64,000 bases of DNA from Acarospora socialis (lineage: Eukaryota > Ascomycota > Lecanoromycetes > Acarosporales > Acarosporaceae), in the NCBI GenBank assembly GCA_025617375.2, contig JAMYGW020000006.1:1865001-1929000 (forward strand), given 5' to 3'. Positions within the stretch are counted from its first letter, which is position 1, and each line of letters begins with the position of its first letter. This document shows, piece by piece, positions 23,278 to 37,330 of the stretch. The notes beneath the pieces are model-generated. The model worked only from the letters and a program-made list of their open reading frames with translations. It was not told where the DNA came from and did no database searches. A program made the translations under genes and the position numbers.

Positions 23278-25463
23278 TCATTTTTCTTCTTTTAGATGTT
23301 AATTCTTTAGATTTATATAAGTAAGAATATTCACACTGTTCATCATCAGCAACAATGTTTTTTAAAAATTTCAATTGTCTAAAAATTGCAAAGAAAATTC
23401 AGATTGATGACATATCTATTTTGTTCTCTTGTGATTATTGTGTCAGCTGTGACATCAATTGCTTTGTAATGAAATCTTGATCAAAATACAATAAGTATGT
23501 CTGTTGTAATCATCTGTGTATTAATGTATTGTGAAAGTCTCTCAATAGAACTTGTCTTTTGCTTCAAAAGAAAATAAGTAAAGCAAACAGCAAATTAGCA
23601 ATCAAATATGCTGAGCTTACTGTATTATCTTTAAAAGTTGTGTGTCTTCAGAAAATCTTAAATCAAATAAATCATTATGTTTTACAGAAGACTGACTGTC
23701 TTGCTGTTAAACTTAATAGTGATAATGATGAGATTGAGAATGAAGATTCTCAAATAATGTTGTAACTTATAAACTCAATGTTTTCATTCTTCTGAACTAA
23801 TATTGATTTTTTTTTTTAAAATATTGAAGTGTTCTCATACAGTTCTTAAGATTCTCTTTAAGTTCTCAGATGTTCTCTGAGATATTGTATTCTTTTTATT
23901 TTATGAGATAGTGAACTTCTTCTTTAATCATTTTCTTTTTTAAAATGTTCTTAATTTTGTATTCTTTGTTGAGTTCAACAGACATTTCAATACTTTAAAG
24001 TAATATGAACTGATTGCAATGCTGTAGCATGAATACATGAAATACTGAGTGTATTCACATTTTCTTGAGTAAATTTAACTTATAACTCAATTCTTTGATG
24101 TTTCATATAATTCTGAATGATTCAATACTCTTGTTCTTTAGTTTCTTGTTTTTTTCTTTAATTTTTATTTTGTTTATTCTCAGATATATTTTCTTTTCTT
24201 CTTTGAATAATTTTGTCTCTGTTGTTTGTTTCATCTGCTGTTTAATTTATTTCATTAAATTTTGATGCAGTTTCTTCAGTTAAGCAATATTCAAAATTAC
24301 TTTTTGACTCTGTAATTCATATCTCTGTGAATCTCATCATATCTTTGAGTTGTAGTTATAGTTCACAAAGAAAGATATTTTTTTTATGATTTCATTTGTC
24401 AAAAGTGAGCACCACACTTAGTCATGCTAATCATGAGTTATATTTCTAACATCATTCTTTGTGTTGTTGTACACAAACTGTGCTGTTAACAACAGCTGTA
24501 CTCAGTTATTCTGATTCTCATTGATATAGTGTTTTAAGTATGTTTTCACTATCTGATTTATTCACTTACTCTGTTTATCTGTTTGTGAATAATATGCTGT
24601 TAACATCTTATATTTTATTCTGAGTTCTGCTGTGAGTGTTTCTCAAAACTTGCTTGTAAACAGTTTATCTCTGTCAGTGATAAATTCTTTTAATAGTTTA
24701 TGATTGTTAATCAATTCTTGCAGTATCATATACATCAATACTGATGCTGTTGTAATTTCTTTGAATAAAATGAACATCATGTACTTGATTAATCTGTTCA
24801 CTATGATTAATATACTATTGAATTTCATTTTTCATGTTGAGTTCTTTAATAATCATAGCTTCATAATGAAGTTCATGATAACTGACTTTCATGATGCATT
24901 TAATGCATTTAGTTGTGTTATTTTGTCATATTATTTATCTTGATTAATCTTATTTCTTCAACATAAATTGCACATAGTGATTATTCTGATGATTTAATTT
25001 CTAAAATTGTTAATGTTGTGTTTTCTTTGCATTAAATTCTCAGTGCATTTAACTTCTAGATGTTCTTCAGTTCTGTTATGATAATATATTTTAATAAGTT
25101 TTTTATTTGTCAAGAGAGCTTGCTTTATCTTGTACATTGCTGCTAAACTCTTTGTGAGAATTTTATTGTTGTCTTTGCTGAGAATTTCAGCATATATTGT
25201 CTGTACATCTTCATGATCAAGTTGTCTACTTAAGACATTTACTTCATTATTTTCATTATTCTTCTTGTAATAAATTTGAAATTCATAGTCTGCTAACTGT
25301 TTCACTCAATGAATCTGTTATTGATTGAGTTGCTTAATTGTTGCAAAGTTTCTCAGATTCTTATAATCTGTATAGATCTGAATTGACTTGTTTATTTCTG
25401 CAAGATAAGATCTTCAATCTTGCAGTGTTTTCACTATTGCAAGAAATTTCTTGTCATAAATCT

Positions 25464-25814
25464 TGTAACATTCTAACCTGGGATTCCCTGAGTATGTAGA
25501 ACTAAGAGTTTGTGCTTGTTGATATAATGACTGGTCTGAAACAGTTCTGAACTTTAACTCTTAGATGGTTACTTAAGTTGAACATGATTGTTTTTATAAG
25601 GAAAATGATTATACTATATAGTGTGCTCACTTGTTGACCTCACTGTCAAGCTCATTGAGGCAGCTCACTCATGCAATTCATCAAGTCTGCTCATCAAGCT
25701 CATCATTGAGCATGTCAAGATGTCACATGACTGCTGTCTAAACATTCTCTGAATGTACACTCTCTGTGTACATGCATCAGTTCACTTTAAGTTCATTCTG
25801 ACTTGATCATAACA
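25464..25814 (-). repeat. LTR of the younger gypsy-type copy (left)
   Basis: 351 bp with TG...CA ends, TGTAACATTC to GATCATAACA. It pairs with 31331-31681. Confidence 0.9.
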
Positions 25815-28800
25815 CTATTCTTTTCTTCTCAGACACTAGTTCTCTAGAACCTATATAAGTGAGAGTATTCACATCATTTGTCATCAGCAACAATGCTTTC
25901 TAAAAATTTCAATCATTTAAGAATCACAAAGAAAATTCAGATTGATGGTGTGTCTGTCTTGTTTTCTTGTGACTATTGTGCTCATTGCAACATTGACTGT
26001 TTCATAATGAAATCTTGACTGAAATGTGATAAGTGTACTTGCTGTGATCATTCATGTGTCAATGTGTTGTGAAAGTCTCTTAATAGAACTCATCTTTTGC
26101 TCTGAAAGAAAATAAGTAAAGCAAACAGCAAATTTAGCAGTCAAGCATGCTGAGCTTGCTGCACTTTCTTCAAAAGTCATACATCTTCAGAAAACATTGA
26201 ATCAGATGAATCATCATGTTTCACAGAAGACTGACTGTCTTGCTGTCAAACTTGATAGTGATAATGATGAAACTGAAAATGAAGATTCTCAAACAATGTC
26301 ACAACTTGTTGACTTGATGTCATCATTCTTCTGAGCTAATATTGACTTTTTTTCTTAAAATATTGAAGTGTTCTTGTGCAGTTCTTGAGATTCTCTTTGG
26401 ATTCTCAGATATTTTCTGAGATATTGTAATCTTTTCATTTTATGAGATAGTGAACTTTCTCACTAATCATTCTTCTTTCTAGAATGTTCTCAACTTCATA
26501 TTCTTTGTTGAATTTGACAGATGTTTTGATGATTTGAAGTGATATGAACTGGTTGCAGTGCTGTAGCATGAATGCATGAAATACTGAGTGTATTCTCATT
26601 TTCTTGAGTAAGTCTAGCTCATAGCTTAACTCTTTGATGTTTCATATGATTCTGAATGATTCTATGCTCTTGTTTTCTAGCTTCTTGCTTCTTTTCTTTG
26701 TCTGTATGTTGTTCATTCTTAGATATATCTTTTCTTCTTCTTCAAATGATTTTGTCTCTGTTGCTCATTTCATCTGTTGTCTGATTCATTCTGTTAGATC
26801 TTGATGCAGTTTTTTCATCTGTGTGATGTTCAAAATCACTTTTTGACTTTGTGATCTGTGTTCTTTGAAATCTCATCATATCTTTGAGTTATAGTCATAG
26901 TTCACATAGAAAGATGTCTCTCTTGTGATTTCATTCTTTGCATTGTTGTATGCAAATTGTGCTGTTGACAACAGTCATACTCAGTTGTCTTGACTTTTGT
27001 TGACATAGTGTCTCAAGTATGTTTCTACTGTCTAATTCATTCATTTGCTTTGTTTGTCTATCTGTGAGTGATATGTCATTGACATCTTATGCTTTATTTT
27101 GAGTTCTGCTGTGAGTGTTTTTCAAAACTTGCTTGTAAACAGCTTGTCTCTGTTGATGATAAGCTCTCTTGATAGTTCATGATTGTTAATCAATTCTCTC
27201 AGTATTGTGTATGTCAATATTGGTGCTGTTGTGATTTTCTTGAATGAAATGAACATTGTATATTTGGTCAATCTATTCACTATAATCAATATACTGTTGA
27301 ATTTCACCTTTCATGCTGAATCTTTTGACAGTGATAGTTTTATAATGAAGTTCATGATAACTGACTTTCACAGTGCACTCAGTGCATCTAATCATGTTAC
27401 TTCATCATATCTTTTATCTTGATTGATCTTGTTCTTTTGACATGAATTGCACACAGCAATCATCTTGATGATTCAATTTCTAAGATTGTCAACATTATGT
27501 CTTCTTCACACTAAATCTTTTGTGCATTTAACTTCTAGATGTTCTTTGATTCTGCTGTGATGACACATCTTAATAAGTTCTTTGTTCATCAAGAGAGCTT
27601 GTTCTATCTTGTACATTGCTGCTAAGTTCTTCATGAGAATTTTGTTGTTATCTTTGCTCAGAATTTCAGCATGTATCATCTGTACATCTTCATGATCAGA
27701 TTGTCTGCTCAAGATATCTGCTTCATCATTCTCATTATTCTTCTTGTAATGAATCTGAAATTCATAGTCTGTCAACTGCTTCACTCAATGAATCTGTCAT
27801 CAATTGAGTTGCTTTGTTGTCACAAAGTTTCTCAGATTCTTATGATTCATATAGATCTGAATTGACTTGCTTGTTTCTGCAAGATAAGATCTTCAGTCTT
27901 GTAGTGCTTTCACTATCACAAGAAGTTCTTTGTCATGAATCTCATATTTTTTCTTGAGTTCTGATAACTTTCTAAATTGATATGCTATGAATTTCTGCTG
28001 TTTCTCTTCAATCTAATATAGATATGTTTTTACTGTGAAATCTGAAGCATCAGTTTTCAGTGTTTTCTCACATGCTGAATTGAGTATTCTTAGGTGTGCT
28101 GTTCTGCTAAGACTTTTCTTTAATGCATGAAACACATTCTCTTGTTCTTTGTTCCAATGTTATTTCTTGTTTTTGCATGTCAAACATGTTAGTGATTCTG
28201 CAATTCTTGCATAGTTTGATACAAACTCTTAATAATAGTTTGTCAACTTTAGAAAGATCTGTACTTTCTTGATTCATTTTGATGTTAATCAGTTTCTGAC
28301 TGCTTCTGTCTTTTTTGAATTCTTCTTAATTTGTTTAGATTGAATCACATAGTCTAGAAACTTGACTTTCTTGATCTCAAATCTGCTTTTTGATTTTTTT
28401 ATGTACAAAGCTCTCTCATTGAGTCTTGCTAATATCTTTCACATATGTTCACAGTGCTTCTCAAGGTCTTCTGAATATATCAGAATGTTGTTGAGGTATG
28501 TGATCACAAAATCATTGAGATATTCTCTCAATATGTCATTGATCAATCTTTGAAAGATGACTGAGACATTCTTCAGCTCAAATAACATAACAGTATACTC
28601 ATAATGTTCATATCTTGTTCAGAATGCTGTTTTTCATTCTTTATCTTCTTTCATTCTGACTCAATAATAGATGTTCTTGAGATCTAAGCTCATGAATCAC
28701 TTAGTCTTGTCTAATCAGTCTTGCAACTCTTCTATCAGTGATAGAGAATAACTGTCTTGATGAGTTATCTCATTGAGTTGTCTGTAATCAACACATAGTT

Positions 28801-31330
28801 GTTTTCTGTCATTCTTTTTTAATACAAACAGAATCAAGTATTCTGCTGATGACTTTGATGATTTGATGAATTCTCTCTTGAAATTCTTGTCAAGATAAGT
28901 TCTAACTTTCTTGAGTTGATTTTTGCTCATTGAGTATAATGATATTCACTTAGATTGCTTCTCATTCAATAGTGATATCTCATGATTTCATGACTTATAC
29001 TTCAGTAAGCTCATTTCTGATTGTTCAGAAATCTCATATGTGTCTTTAACTGTGTATATCTCTTTTATAATTCAATCAATTTTCTGATTCTTTCTGCACA
29101 ATCAGGACATCTCTAGTACTGTGTCATATTTAATTAATCTTATAACATTGAATGTTATCTCTTGTGAATTTTCAAGAATTGAGACTTTCACACAGATTTT
29201 CTCATTGATTCTTTCAATGACTTCATTTATCATTTGTATGTTGAATGAACAGTGCACTCACTGTGTCACTAATTCTAACATATTAACTATTTGTTGACTC
29301 ATAATGTTACTGTCTGCTTCAGAATCTATTAATGTGTTGATTTGATGTTCATTGATCATAATTTTGATTCATATTCAATAATCATTGTCTTGTCTTTGAG
29401 ACACTGCTAGCTTCTTATTCTCTAGTCTTGTTGAGAAAGCTCTTCATTTTTTGACTTGCTTGATCATTCAGCTCATCTTCAAAGCTCTTGAAATCATCTG
29501 AGTTTTTTTCTGATCATAAGACTCACATATTTTAGACTGTGCTGCTCAATGTATCTTTTCAGGTGTAGTTGAGATTTATACTGATCATACTTTATCTGCA
29601 ACTGACTCTCAAAGACTCTTACTCTTTGCAGAAATTCAAGTGATATATATTCTCTGCTGAAAATTCATCTGTCTTTATTCTGTGTGATATATTCTTCAGG
29701 TAAGTGTATCTCAATCTTGTGACTTTTTGTTCTTCAAACAAGAGATTTTGACAGTACTGCATCATCACTGCTGAGACATTCATCTTTAACAGCTGTCATC
29801 AGCTTCTCTAGCTGATCATATGTCTTTTTTTCTTTCACACTCTTGTGTTGCACTTTCTGTTTCTGAACTTGTATCTCTTGTTTAAGCTCTTGCTTCTCAA
29901 ACTGAAGCTTTTTTTTTTTTCATGCTTGTCATTGGTTCTCAAGATGCTGGTATGCTGTCTTCAGTCTCATATTGACTTTTCATTTGTTGATCTCTTTCTG
30001 ATTCACATTCAAATTCAGTGCTTGTCAGATATTATCACTGTAGTCTTCTTCTATCTGAGTTTCTCAAGTATTGATCTCTTCAATCTCAGTATCAAGGGCA
30101 TTTTTCTTGATAAGAATAGTTAATTCTTTCTTGTAGATTGATTGACTCATTGTGTTGTATTCATTCTTCATGTCTTTGTGTGATTTCTGTGAGTATCATT
30201 TGACTTCATCTTTTGCACTCATATATGCTCAGCACATATCATCATAACAGACTGTTCAACTCAGAACATTGTGCACTACACTTGGTTTCTTCATCTTCAT
30301 TTTGATCATTACTGCTGCAATATTCTTTCTTTTCATTCAAGATCTGTTGCACTCTCAAGCAAGATGTTCAGATTTTTCACAGTTGTAATACATTCACATT
30401 TTGTTCTGCAGTATCATCTGAGACTTAGTGAATCATTCTGTCTGATGTTCAAACTTTACTTATTTAGTTTTTTATGACTTCTGATGATGCTTCTTGATTA
30501 TATTGAGATTCATAGAGTTTGTTTCTCTATATCTTATTGATGAAACATATTGCTTCATTCACAGTCAGAAGCTTTCTTCTTGACCTTCTATCATAGATGG
30601 CATTCAATATTCTTTTTGTTTCATCTGTCATTTTCATTGACAACTGTCAATATTGATACTCAGATCAATCATTTTCTGAAGATTGTCTGATCATTCTGCT
30701 CAAACTATCTTGTCTTTGATGAACTTTCTCAATTCACAATAGTACTGATAAATGAGTGCTTCATCATTTCATCTGATAAGTGTTGCTAATCACTGAAACT
30801 CTGTGATGTATACTGTCACTGATTCATTCTGTCACAAGATATGAACTTGTCTCTTTGCTGCTCTCTCTTTGTTGATCACTTTGAAGACTTTCTTTAGTTC
30901 TTTCTTAAATCATGCATAGTCATTGAACATAGACTTCATGTCTGCATTGCATTCTTTGTACCTCTTTTCTAGAAACTCATGCAGTTTAAGATTAACTCAA
31001 TTGAAAGCTGCATCTGCAAGATAGGTTGTTGCAAACAATGTTTTTTCTTGATTGATTTGAAACTTCATTTGATTGAATTCAATATACAGATCAAGCTTAG
31101 TCACAAAGACTCACAGCTTCTCTTATTCTTCATCAAAGATATTGAGTATCTGAATCTTTGATGCATTCACAGATAGTTGTATTATCTGAACTGACATTGC
31201 TGATTGTGTCATCATTCTATCTGAAGTAGATGATAGAGATGAGTTTGCTTGAGTTTGTCTCAAGAATAAGATTGAGATGTTCTTCTGTGTGTCAGACATC
31301 ATACTTGTTATATCATAAGAATGTTCAAAG

Positions 31331-31681
31331 TGTAATGTTCTAACCTGGAATTTCTCAGATATGTAAAACTAAGAGTTTGTGCTTGTTGATATAATGACTG
31401 GTCTGAAATGATTCTGAACTTTAACTCTTAGATGGTTACTTAAGTTGAACATGATTGTTTTCATAAGAAAAATGATTCTACTATATAGTGTGTTCACTTG
31501 CTGGTTTCACTGTCAAGCTCATCAAGGCAGCTCACTCATGCAACTCATTGAGTCTGCTCATCAAGCTCATCATTGAGCATGTCAAGATGTCACATGACTG
31601 CTGTCTAAACATTCTCTGAATGTACATTTTCTGTGTGCATGCATCAGTTCACTCTAAGCTCATTCTGACTTGATCATAACA
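31331..31681 (-). repeat. LTR of the younger gypsy-type copy (right)
   Basis: 351 bp with TG...CA ends, TGTAATGTTC to GATCATAACA. It is followed by the AATCT duplication. Confidence 0.9.
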
Positions 31682-34600
31682 AATCTTATATCTTTTCTTA
31701 AATTCTAATAGTTTTCTAAATTGATATACTATGAGTTTCTGTTGTCTCTCTTTAATCTGATATAGATATATTTTTACTGTAGAGTTTAAAATGTCAGTCT
31801 TTAGTATCTTTTTGCATGCTGAATTGAGTATTTTTAAATGCACTATTTCACTAAGATTTTTCTTTGATGTATGAAATGCATTTTCTTGATTTCTTTTTCA
31901 ATGTCATTCTTCACTTTTGTGTGTCAAACACATTAGCAGTTCTGCAATCTTTGTGTATTTGAGTACAAATTTTCAATAATAATTTATTAATTCTAGAAAG
32001 ACTTGTACTTTCTTGATTCTTTTTAATGTTGATCAGTTTCTGACTACTTTTATCTTTTTTAAATTCTTCTTGATCTGTTCAGATTAAATTACATAGTTTA
32101 AAAACTTAATTTTCTTGATCTTGAATCTGCATTTTGACTTTTTCACATACAAAACTTTCTCATTAAGTCTTATTAATATCTTGCACACATGCTCTTGATG
32201 CTTCTCAAGATTCTCTGAGTATATTAGAATATTGTTAAGATATGTGATCACAAAATCATTGAGATATTCTCTCAATGTATCATTGATCAATCTTTAAAAA
32301 ATAATAAAAGTATTCTTCAACTTAAACAGCATGACAGTGTATTTGTAATGTCTGTATCTTGTTTAAAATGTTATTTTTCATTCTTTGTCTTCTTTCATTC
32401 TAACTCAGTAATAGATCTCTTTGAGATTTAAGCTCATGAATCATTTTGTTTTGTTTAATTGATTTTGTAACTCTTTTATCAATGATAGTGAATAACTGTC
32501 TCATTGTGTTATCTTGTTGAATTGTCTGTAATTGATACATAATCATTTCTTGTCTTTTTTTTAGACACAAACAGAATTAAGTATTCTGTTGATGATTTTG
32601 ATGATTTTATGAATTCTTTCTTGAGATTCTCATCAAGATAAGTTCTAACTTTCTTGAGTTGATTTTTGCTCATTGAGTATAATGATATTCACTTAAATTG
32701 CTTCTTGTTCAATAGCAGTATTTTATAATTTCATAATTTATACTTTAATAAATTCATTTCTGATTGTTCAGAAATCTTGTATGTGTCTTTGACTGTGTAT
32801 ATTTCTTTTATAATTCAGTCAATCTTTGAGTTTCTTCTGTGTAATCAAGACATTTCTAGTACTGCATTGTATTTCATTGACTCTATAACATTAAACATTA
32901 TCTCTTGTGAATTTTCAAGAATTGAGACTTTCACACAGATTTTCTCTTTTATTCTTTTCATGACTTCATTAATCATTTGTATGTTGAATGAATAGTACAC
33001 TCATTATATCACTAATTTCAACATCTTAACAGTTCTGCAGTTCATAACATTACTGTTTACTTCAGAATTCATCAATGTGTTAATTTAATATTCATTGATC
33101 TTGATCTGAATTCATACTTAATAATCATTATTGCTTCTTTGAAATGCTGCTAGTCTCTTGTTCTTTAGTCTTGTTGAGAAAGTTCTTTATTTTTTGACTC
33201 ACTTAATTATTCAGCTCATCTTCAAAGTTCTTGAAATTATTTGAATTTTCTTTTGATCATAAAATTTGCATATTTTAAACTGTACTGCTCAATGTATCTT
33301 TCTGAGTGTAATTAGAGTTTATACTAATTGTACTTCATCTGTAACTGACTCTTAAAGACTTTTACTTTTTACAGAAATTTAAATAGTATATATTCTTCAC
33401 TGAAGATTCATCTGTCTTTATTTTGTGTGATATATTTTTTGAATAAGTATATTTCAATTTTGTGACTCTTTATTTTTCACACAAGAAATCTAGACAATAT
33501 CACATCATTATTGTTAAAATATTCATCTTTAACAACTATCATCAGCTTCTTTAGCTGATCATATGTTTTTTGTTTTTTCACATTCTTGTGTTGTGCTTTT
33601 CATTTTTTAACTTGTATTTCTTGTTTAAGCTTTCACTTCTCAAACTGAAGCTTTTCTTCTCTCAATGCTTTACATTGATTCTCAAAGTACTGATATGTCT
33701 TCTTCAGTTTTATATTGATTTTTTATTTGTCAATTTCTTTCTGATTCACATCTGAATTCAGTGTTTGTTAAATGTTATCACTGTAGTTTTTTTCTATCTG
33801 AGTTTCTTGAGTATTAACTTTTTCAATCTCAGTCTCAAGATTTTCTTTCTTAATAAAAGTAACTAATTCTTTCTTATAGATTGATCTGTTGCATTTATCT
33901 TTATTTTTTCTTTTAAATTTCTGTGAATATTATCTGACTTCATCTTTAACACTCATGTGTACTCAACACATATCATCATAACAGACTGTTCAGCTCAGAG
34001 CATTATGTATTATGTTTGATTTCTTTGCTTTTGTTTTGATCATTATTACTGCAATATCTTTTCTATTTATTCAAGATCTGTTGTACTTTCAGACAAGATG
34101 TCTGAGTTTTCTGCAGTTATAATACATTTATGTCTTGTTTTGCAGTGTTATCTGAAACTTATTGAATCACTCTGTTCAGTATTTAAACTTTGTTTATCTA
34201 GTTTTTCATAATTTTTAACAGTACTTCTTAATCATATTGAGATTCATAGAATCTGTTCTTCTATGTTGTATCAGTAAAGTATATCTCTTTATTTAGAATT
34301 TGAAGTTTTCTTTTTGATCTTTTATTATAAATAACATTTAATATTTCTTGTGCTTTATCTGATGCTTTTATTGATGACTATCAATGTTGATACTTAAATT
34401 AATCATCTTTTAAAGATTGTCTGATTGTTCTGTTTAAGCTATTTTGTTTTTAATAAACTTTTTCAACTCACAATAGTACTGATAAATAAGTGCTTCATTA
34501 TTTCATCTGATAAGTATTGCTAATCATTGAAACTCTGTGACATATACTGTCACTAATTCATTTTGACACAAAATGTAAATCTGTTTCTTTACTGCTCTTT

Positions 34601-35067
34601 TTTCATTGATTATTTTAAAGACTTTCTTCAGTTTCTTCTTGAACTGATTATAGTTGTTGAACATGAATTTCATATTGTTGTTGCACTTCTCATATCTTTT
34701 CTCTAGAAACTCATGCAGTTTAAGATTGACTCAATTGAAGACTACATTTACTAAATAGATTATTACAAACAATATCTTCTCTTAATTGATCTGAAACTTT
34801 AACTGATTGAATTCAATGTATAGATTGAGTTTAGTCACAAAGATTTGCAGCTTTTCTCATTCTTCATTAAAAATATTCAGTATCTGTATCTTAAATGCAC
34901 TCAAAGATAGTTGCACAGTGTGAATCAGTATTGCTGCTGATTGTATCATCATTTTATCTGAAGTAGATGATAAAAATGAGTTCACTTAAATTTATTTCAA
35001 GAACAAGATTGAGACATTCTTCTGAGTGTCAAACATCATACTTTTTATATTTTAAGAATGTTCAAAG

Positions 35068-35418
35068 TGTAATGTTTTCACAAAAGATTTCTCTCATATA
35101 AGAACTAAAAATTTATGCTTATAAATATAAAAGCTAATCTGAAATGATTCTGATCTTTAATTCTTAGATTGTTATTTAAGTTAAACATAATTCATTTCAT
35201 AAGAAAAATGACTGTAACTATATACTGATTTGCTCACTGATCTTATTGTTGAGTCTGTTGAGTTGACTCACTTATGTAATCTGTCAAGTTTACTTATCAA
35301 GCTCATCATTAAGCATGTCAAGATATCACATAACTTCTGTCTTGACAGACAATCTGTTAAATATTCTTTCTGTATATAAGTTAATTCATATTTTATTTCT
35401 TTAAGTATGACTGTAACA
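35068..35418 (-). repeat. LTR of the older gypsy-type copy (right)
   Basis: 351 bp starting TGTAATGTTT in plus orientation and ending GTAACA. It is followed by CAGCA. Confidence 0.87.
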
Positions 35419-35423
35419 CAGCA

Positions 35424-37330
35424 ACATGAAGATTTTGTGAAGAAATATAAGAATGACTTTGAAGAGTTTATATAACTAACAATGAAGAAATATAACAAGA
35501 ACAAACATTCAGAGACACATTTTTGAAGTATATATATATAAATGAAATTAATAGTCACTGATAATGACTACAACTATAACTATGAGTTGTAGATAGATTT
35601 AAAAGATAGAAATATATAAATTTAATACTATTTAAGACTTCAGAAACTCTGCAACTGTTGTTAACTGCATTAATGAGTTAACAGCATCACTTCTTTTTCT
35701 TATAATTCTTATATTTCTTATAGTTCTTCTCTTTTTATTTCACTTTTTAACTTTCTTCTTTAGCTGTTTTTCTAGATCTAAAGAGATGTTCAAGTTTCTT
35801 CAGTCTTGAATCTCTGTTTTTTTTATCTGTTTCACATTATACAGCTGATTTTACAGCTGTTTGTATGCATTCTTCAGCAACATTGAGTACTTTGATACTT
35901 ACTTCTTAAATCACTCTATATATTGATATAGAAACTTCATGAACTCTGTGTCATCATTACTAATAAAGTTGCTTTTTTTTTCACATAAAACAGATTATTG
36001 TGAAGACAAGTAATGCAGAAACTGTGAAGCAGACTTTAAAGAAGAATTCAGAGATAGCTGAGACAAGAATGAATGAGAAAAATGCATTAAATAATACAAA
36101 GAATATTATAAAAAAGATGAAAAAGACAGAGCAACATATGAATGCTGATAAAGTTGTGAATATGATAATGAAGACAGATAGAGTGAAGAAAATATATATG
36201 ATAATAAGTATTGTCAGAAACTCTGCATGAACATTGATGACATTGATGACATTAACAACATTGATGATGTCTATTTCATGTAAACATGAACAGATGCAAA
36301 AAATAAAAATAATATAAAAAATAAAACAAACTGTAAAGCAGACTCAGAGATCAGAGAAGAGAGCTAATTAAGTATATAAAGTATTTAAAGAAAAGAACTT
36401 TCAATGATGACATTATCATTATTAATGATTTTATTTCAGACAGTGAAATGATTAGAATTCAGAACATAATGTTTTTCTTTTAACATTAAGTATTTTTCAT
36501 TCTTATTTTTGTACTTCACATTTTCACAATGTCATCAATGCATCAGCTGTCTCACATAATTGTTCAGTTTTAATTTCAGCTTTTTTTATTTTTTCATGAC
36601 TGCTCAATGCTTGTCTGTAGCTGTTCTTTAAGTAAAATTAGTATAAAAGTTCTACAAAAAGCAATTGATTTTTTTTTTTTTGAGAGAACTTCTTCTTCTT
36701 TCAAAAACTCTGACTCATTGTCATCTGTAAAGAAATCTTAAATAGATTTTGAAGCTGTTCTCTGTGCAAATTTGATGTTTATAGATATCTAAATACTCTT
36801 TTTCTTGTTTTTGTGTTAAATCAGAAGTATAATTTTCAAATTGATTTATCTCTTAACATTCTTCAGATTTAAGATCATGATATTCTGTTTTTTAATCTCA
36901 CTGAATAATAGTTCTGCTCTGATCTGCTGTCATTGTACTCAATATTTCTTTGATTAAATTTTTTTCTTCAATCTGATCTGCTCATTTGTCAGAAACATTG
37001 AATAGTTAAAATTAATAAGATTAATCATCTTGATCTTGAAATACTGAATTATTTTATTCAGAAAAACAGTTCAATGAATGAGAAACATAACTGAGATCTT
37101 AGATGAAATCTTCTTTGTTAAATTGACAGTGTTGATGTTCTCAAATTCATTAACATCAATGTTCTCAACATTCTTAAGTAATAAAGACAAAAAAGAATGT
37201 CTGAGATCTTTCAGAATCAATTTTGATGAAGTTTTTGTCTTAAAATTCTTCTTTTTACTCTTCAGCATTGAGACTGTTGTTATAGGACTCAGGAGGTGTC
37301 AATTGATCTTGTGAGTGCATGATTTTATGG
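35424..37330. other. Right interior of the outer DNA transposon, hypermutated
   Basis: This is the continuation of the TIR transposon beyond the LTR insertion. It is AT-rich and without CpG. Short Lys-rich frames such as 36000-36230 exist, but no transposase motif can be recognised. The last 50 or so bases before the right TIR regain GG dinucleotides. Confidence 0.5.

Larger units (their letters stand above)
25464..31681 (-). mobile_element. Ty3/gypsy-type LTR retrotransposon, younger nested copy of the same family
   Basis: This 6218-bp fossil element has 351-bp LTRs at 25464-25814 and 31331-31681 and an AATCT target duplication (25459-25463, 31682-31686). It sits inside the older copy. Integrase-type similarity is at about 27120-27310, RNase-H-side similarity near 27500-27790, and reverse-transcriptase-type similarity near 28360-28930, on the minus strand. 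It is broken many times, but it keeps more GG and CC dinucleotides than the older copy, which suggests fewer rounds of mutation. LTR difference cannot be used as a clock because the mutations look targeted. Confidence 0.87.
22927..35418 (-). mobile_element. Ty3/gypsy-type LTR retrotransposon, older copy, split by a younger copy
   Basis: This is a fossil LTR element inserted into the TIR transposon. It has 351-bp LTRs at 22927-23277 and 35068-35418 and a CAGCA target duplication (22922-22926, 35419-35423). Without the nested copy it is about 6.27 kb. Weak integrase and RNase-H-type similarity lies at about 24640-25310, and reverse-transcriptase-type similarity near 31700-32700, all on the minus strand. 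That order fits Ty3/gypsy. It is thoroughly decayed, with many breaks in every frame, and is clearly older than the copy nested in it. Confidence 0.85.

Noticed and set aside
36000-36230. A Lys/Asn-rich 76-codon frame as a separate gene
   Set aside because: It lies inside the hypermutated interior of the DNA transposon, and its composition simply reflects the AT-rich sequence.
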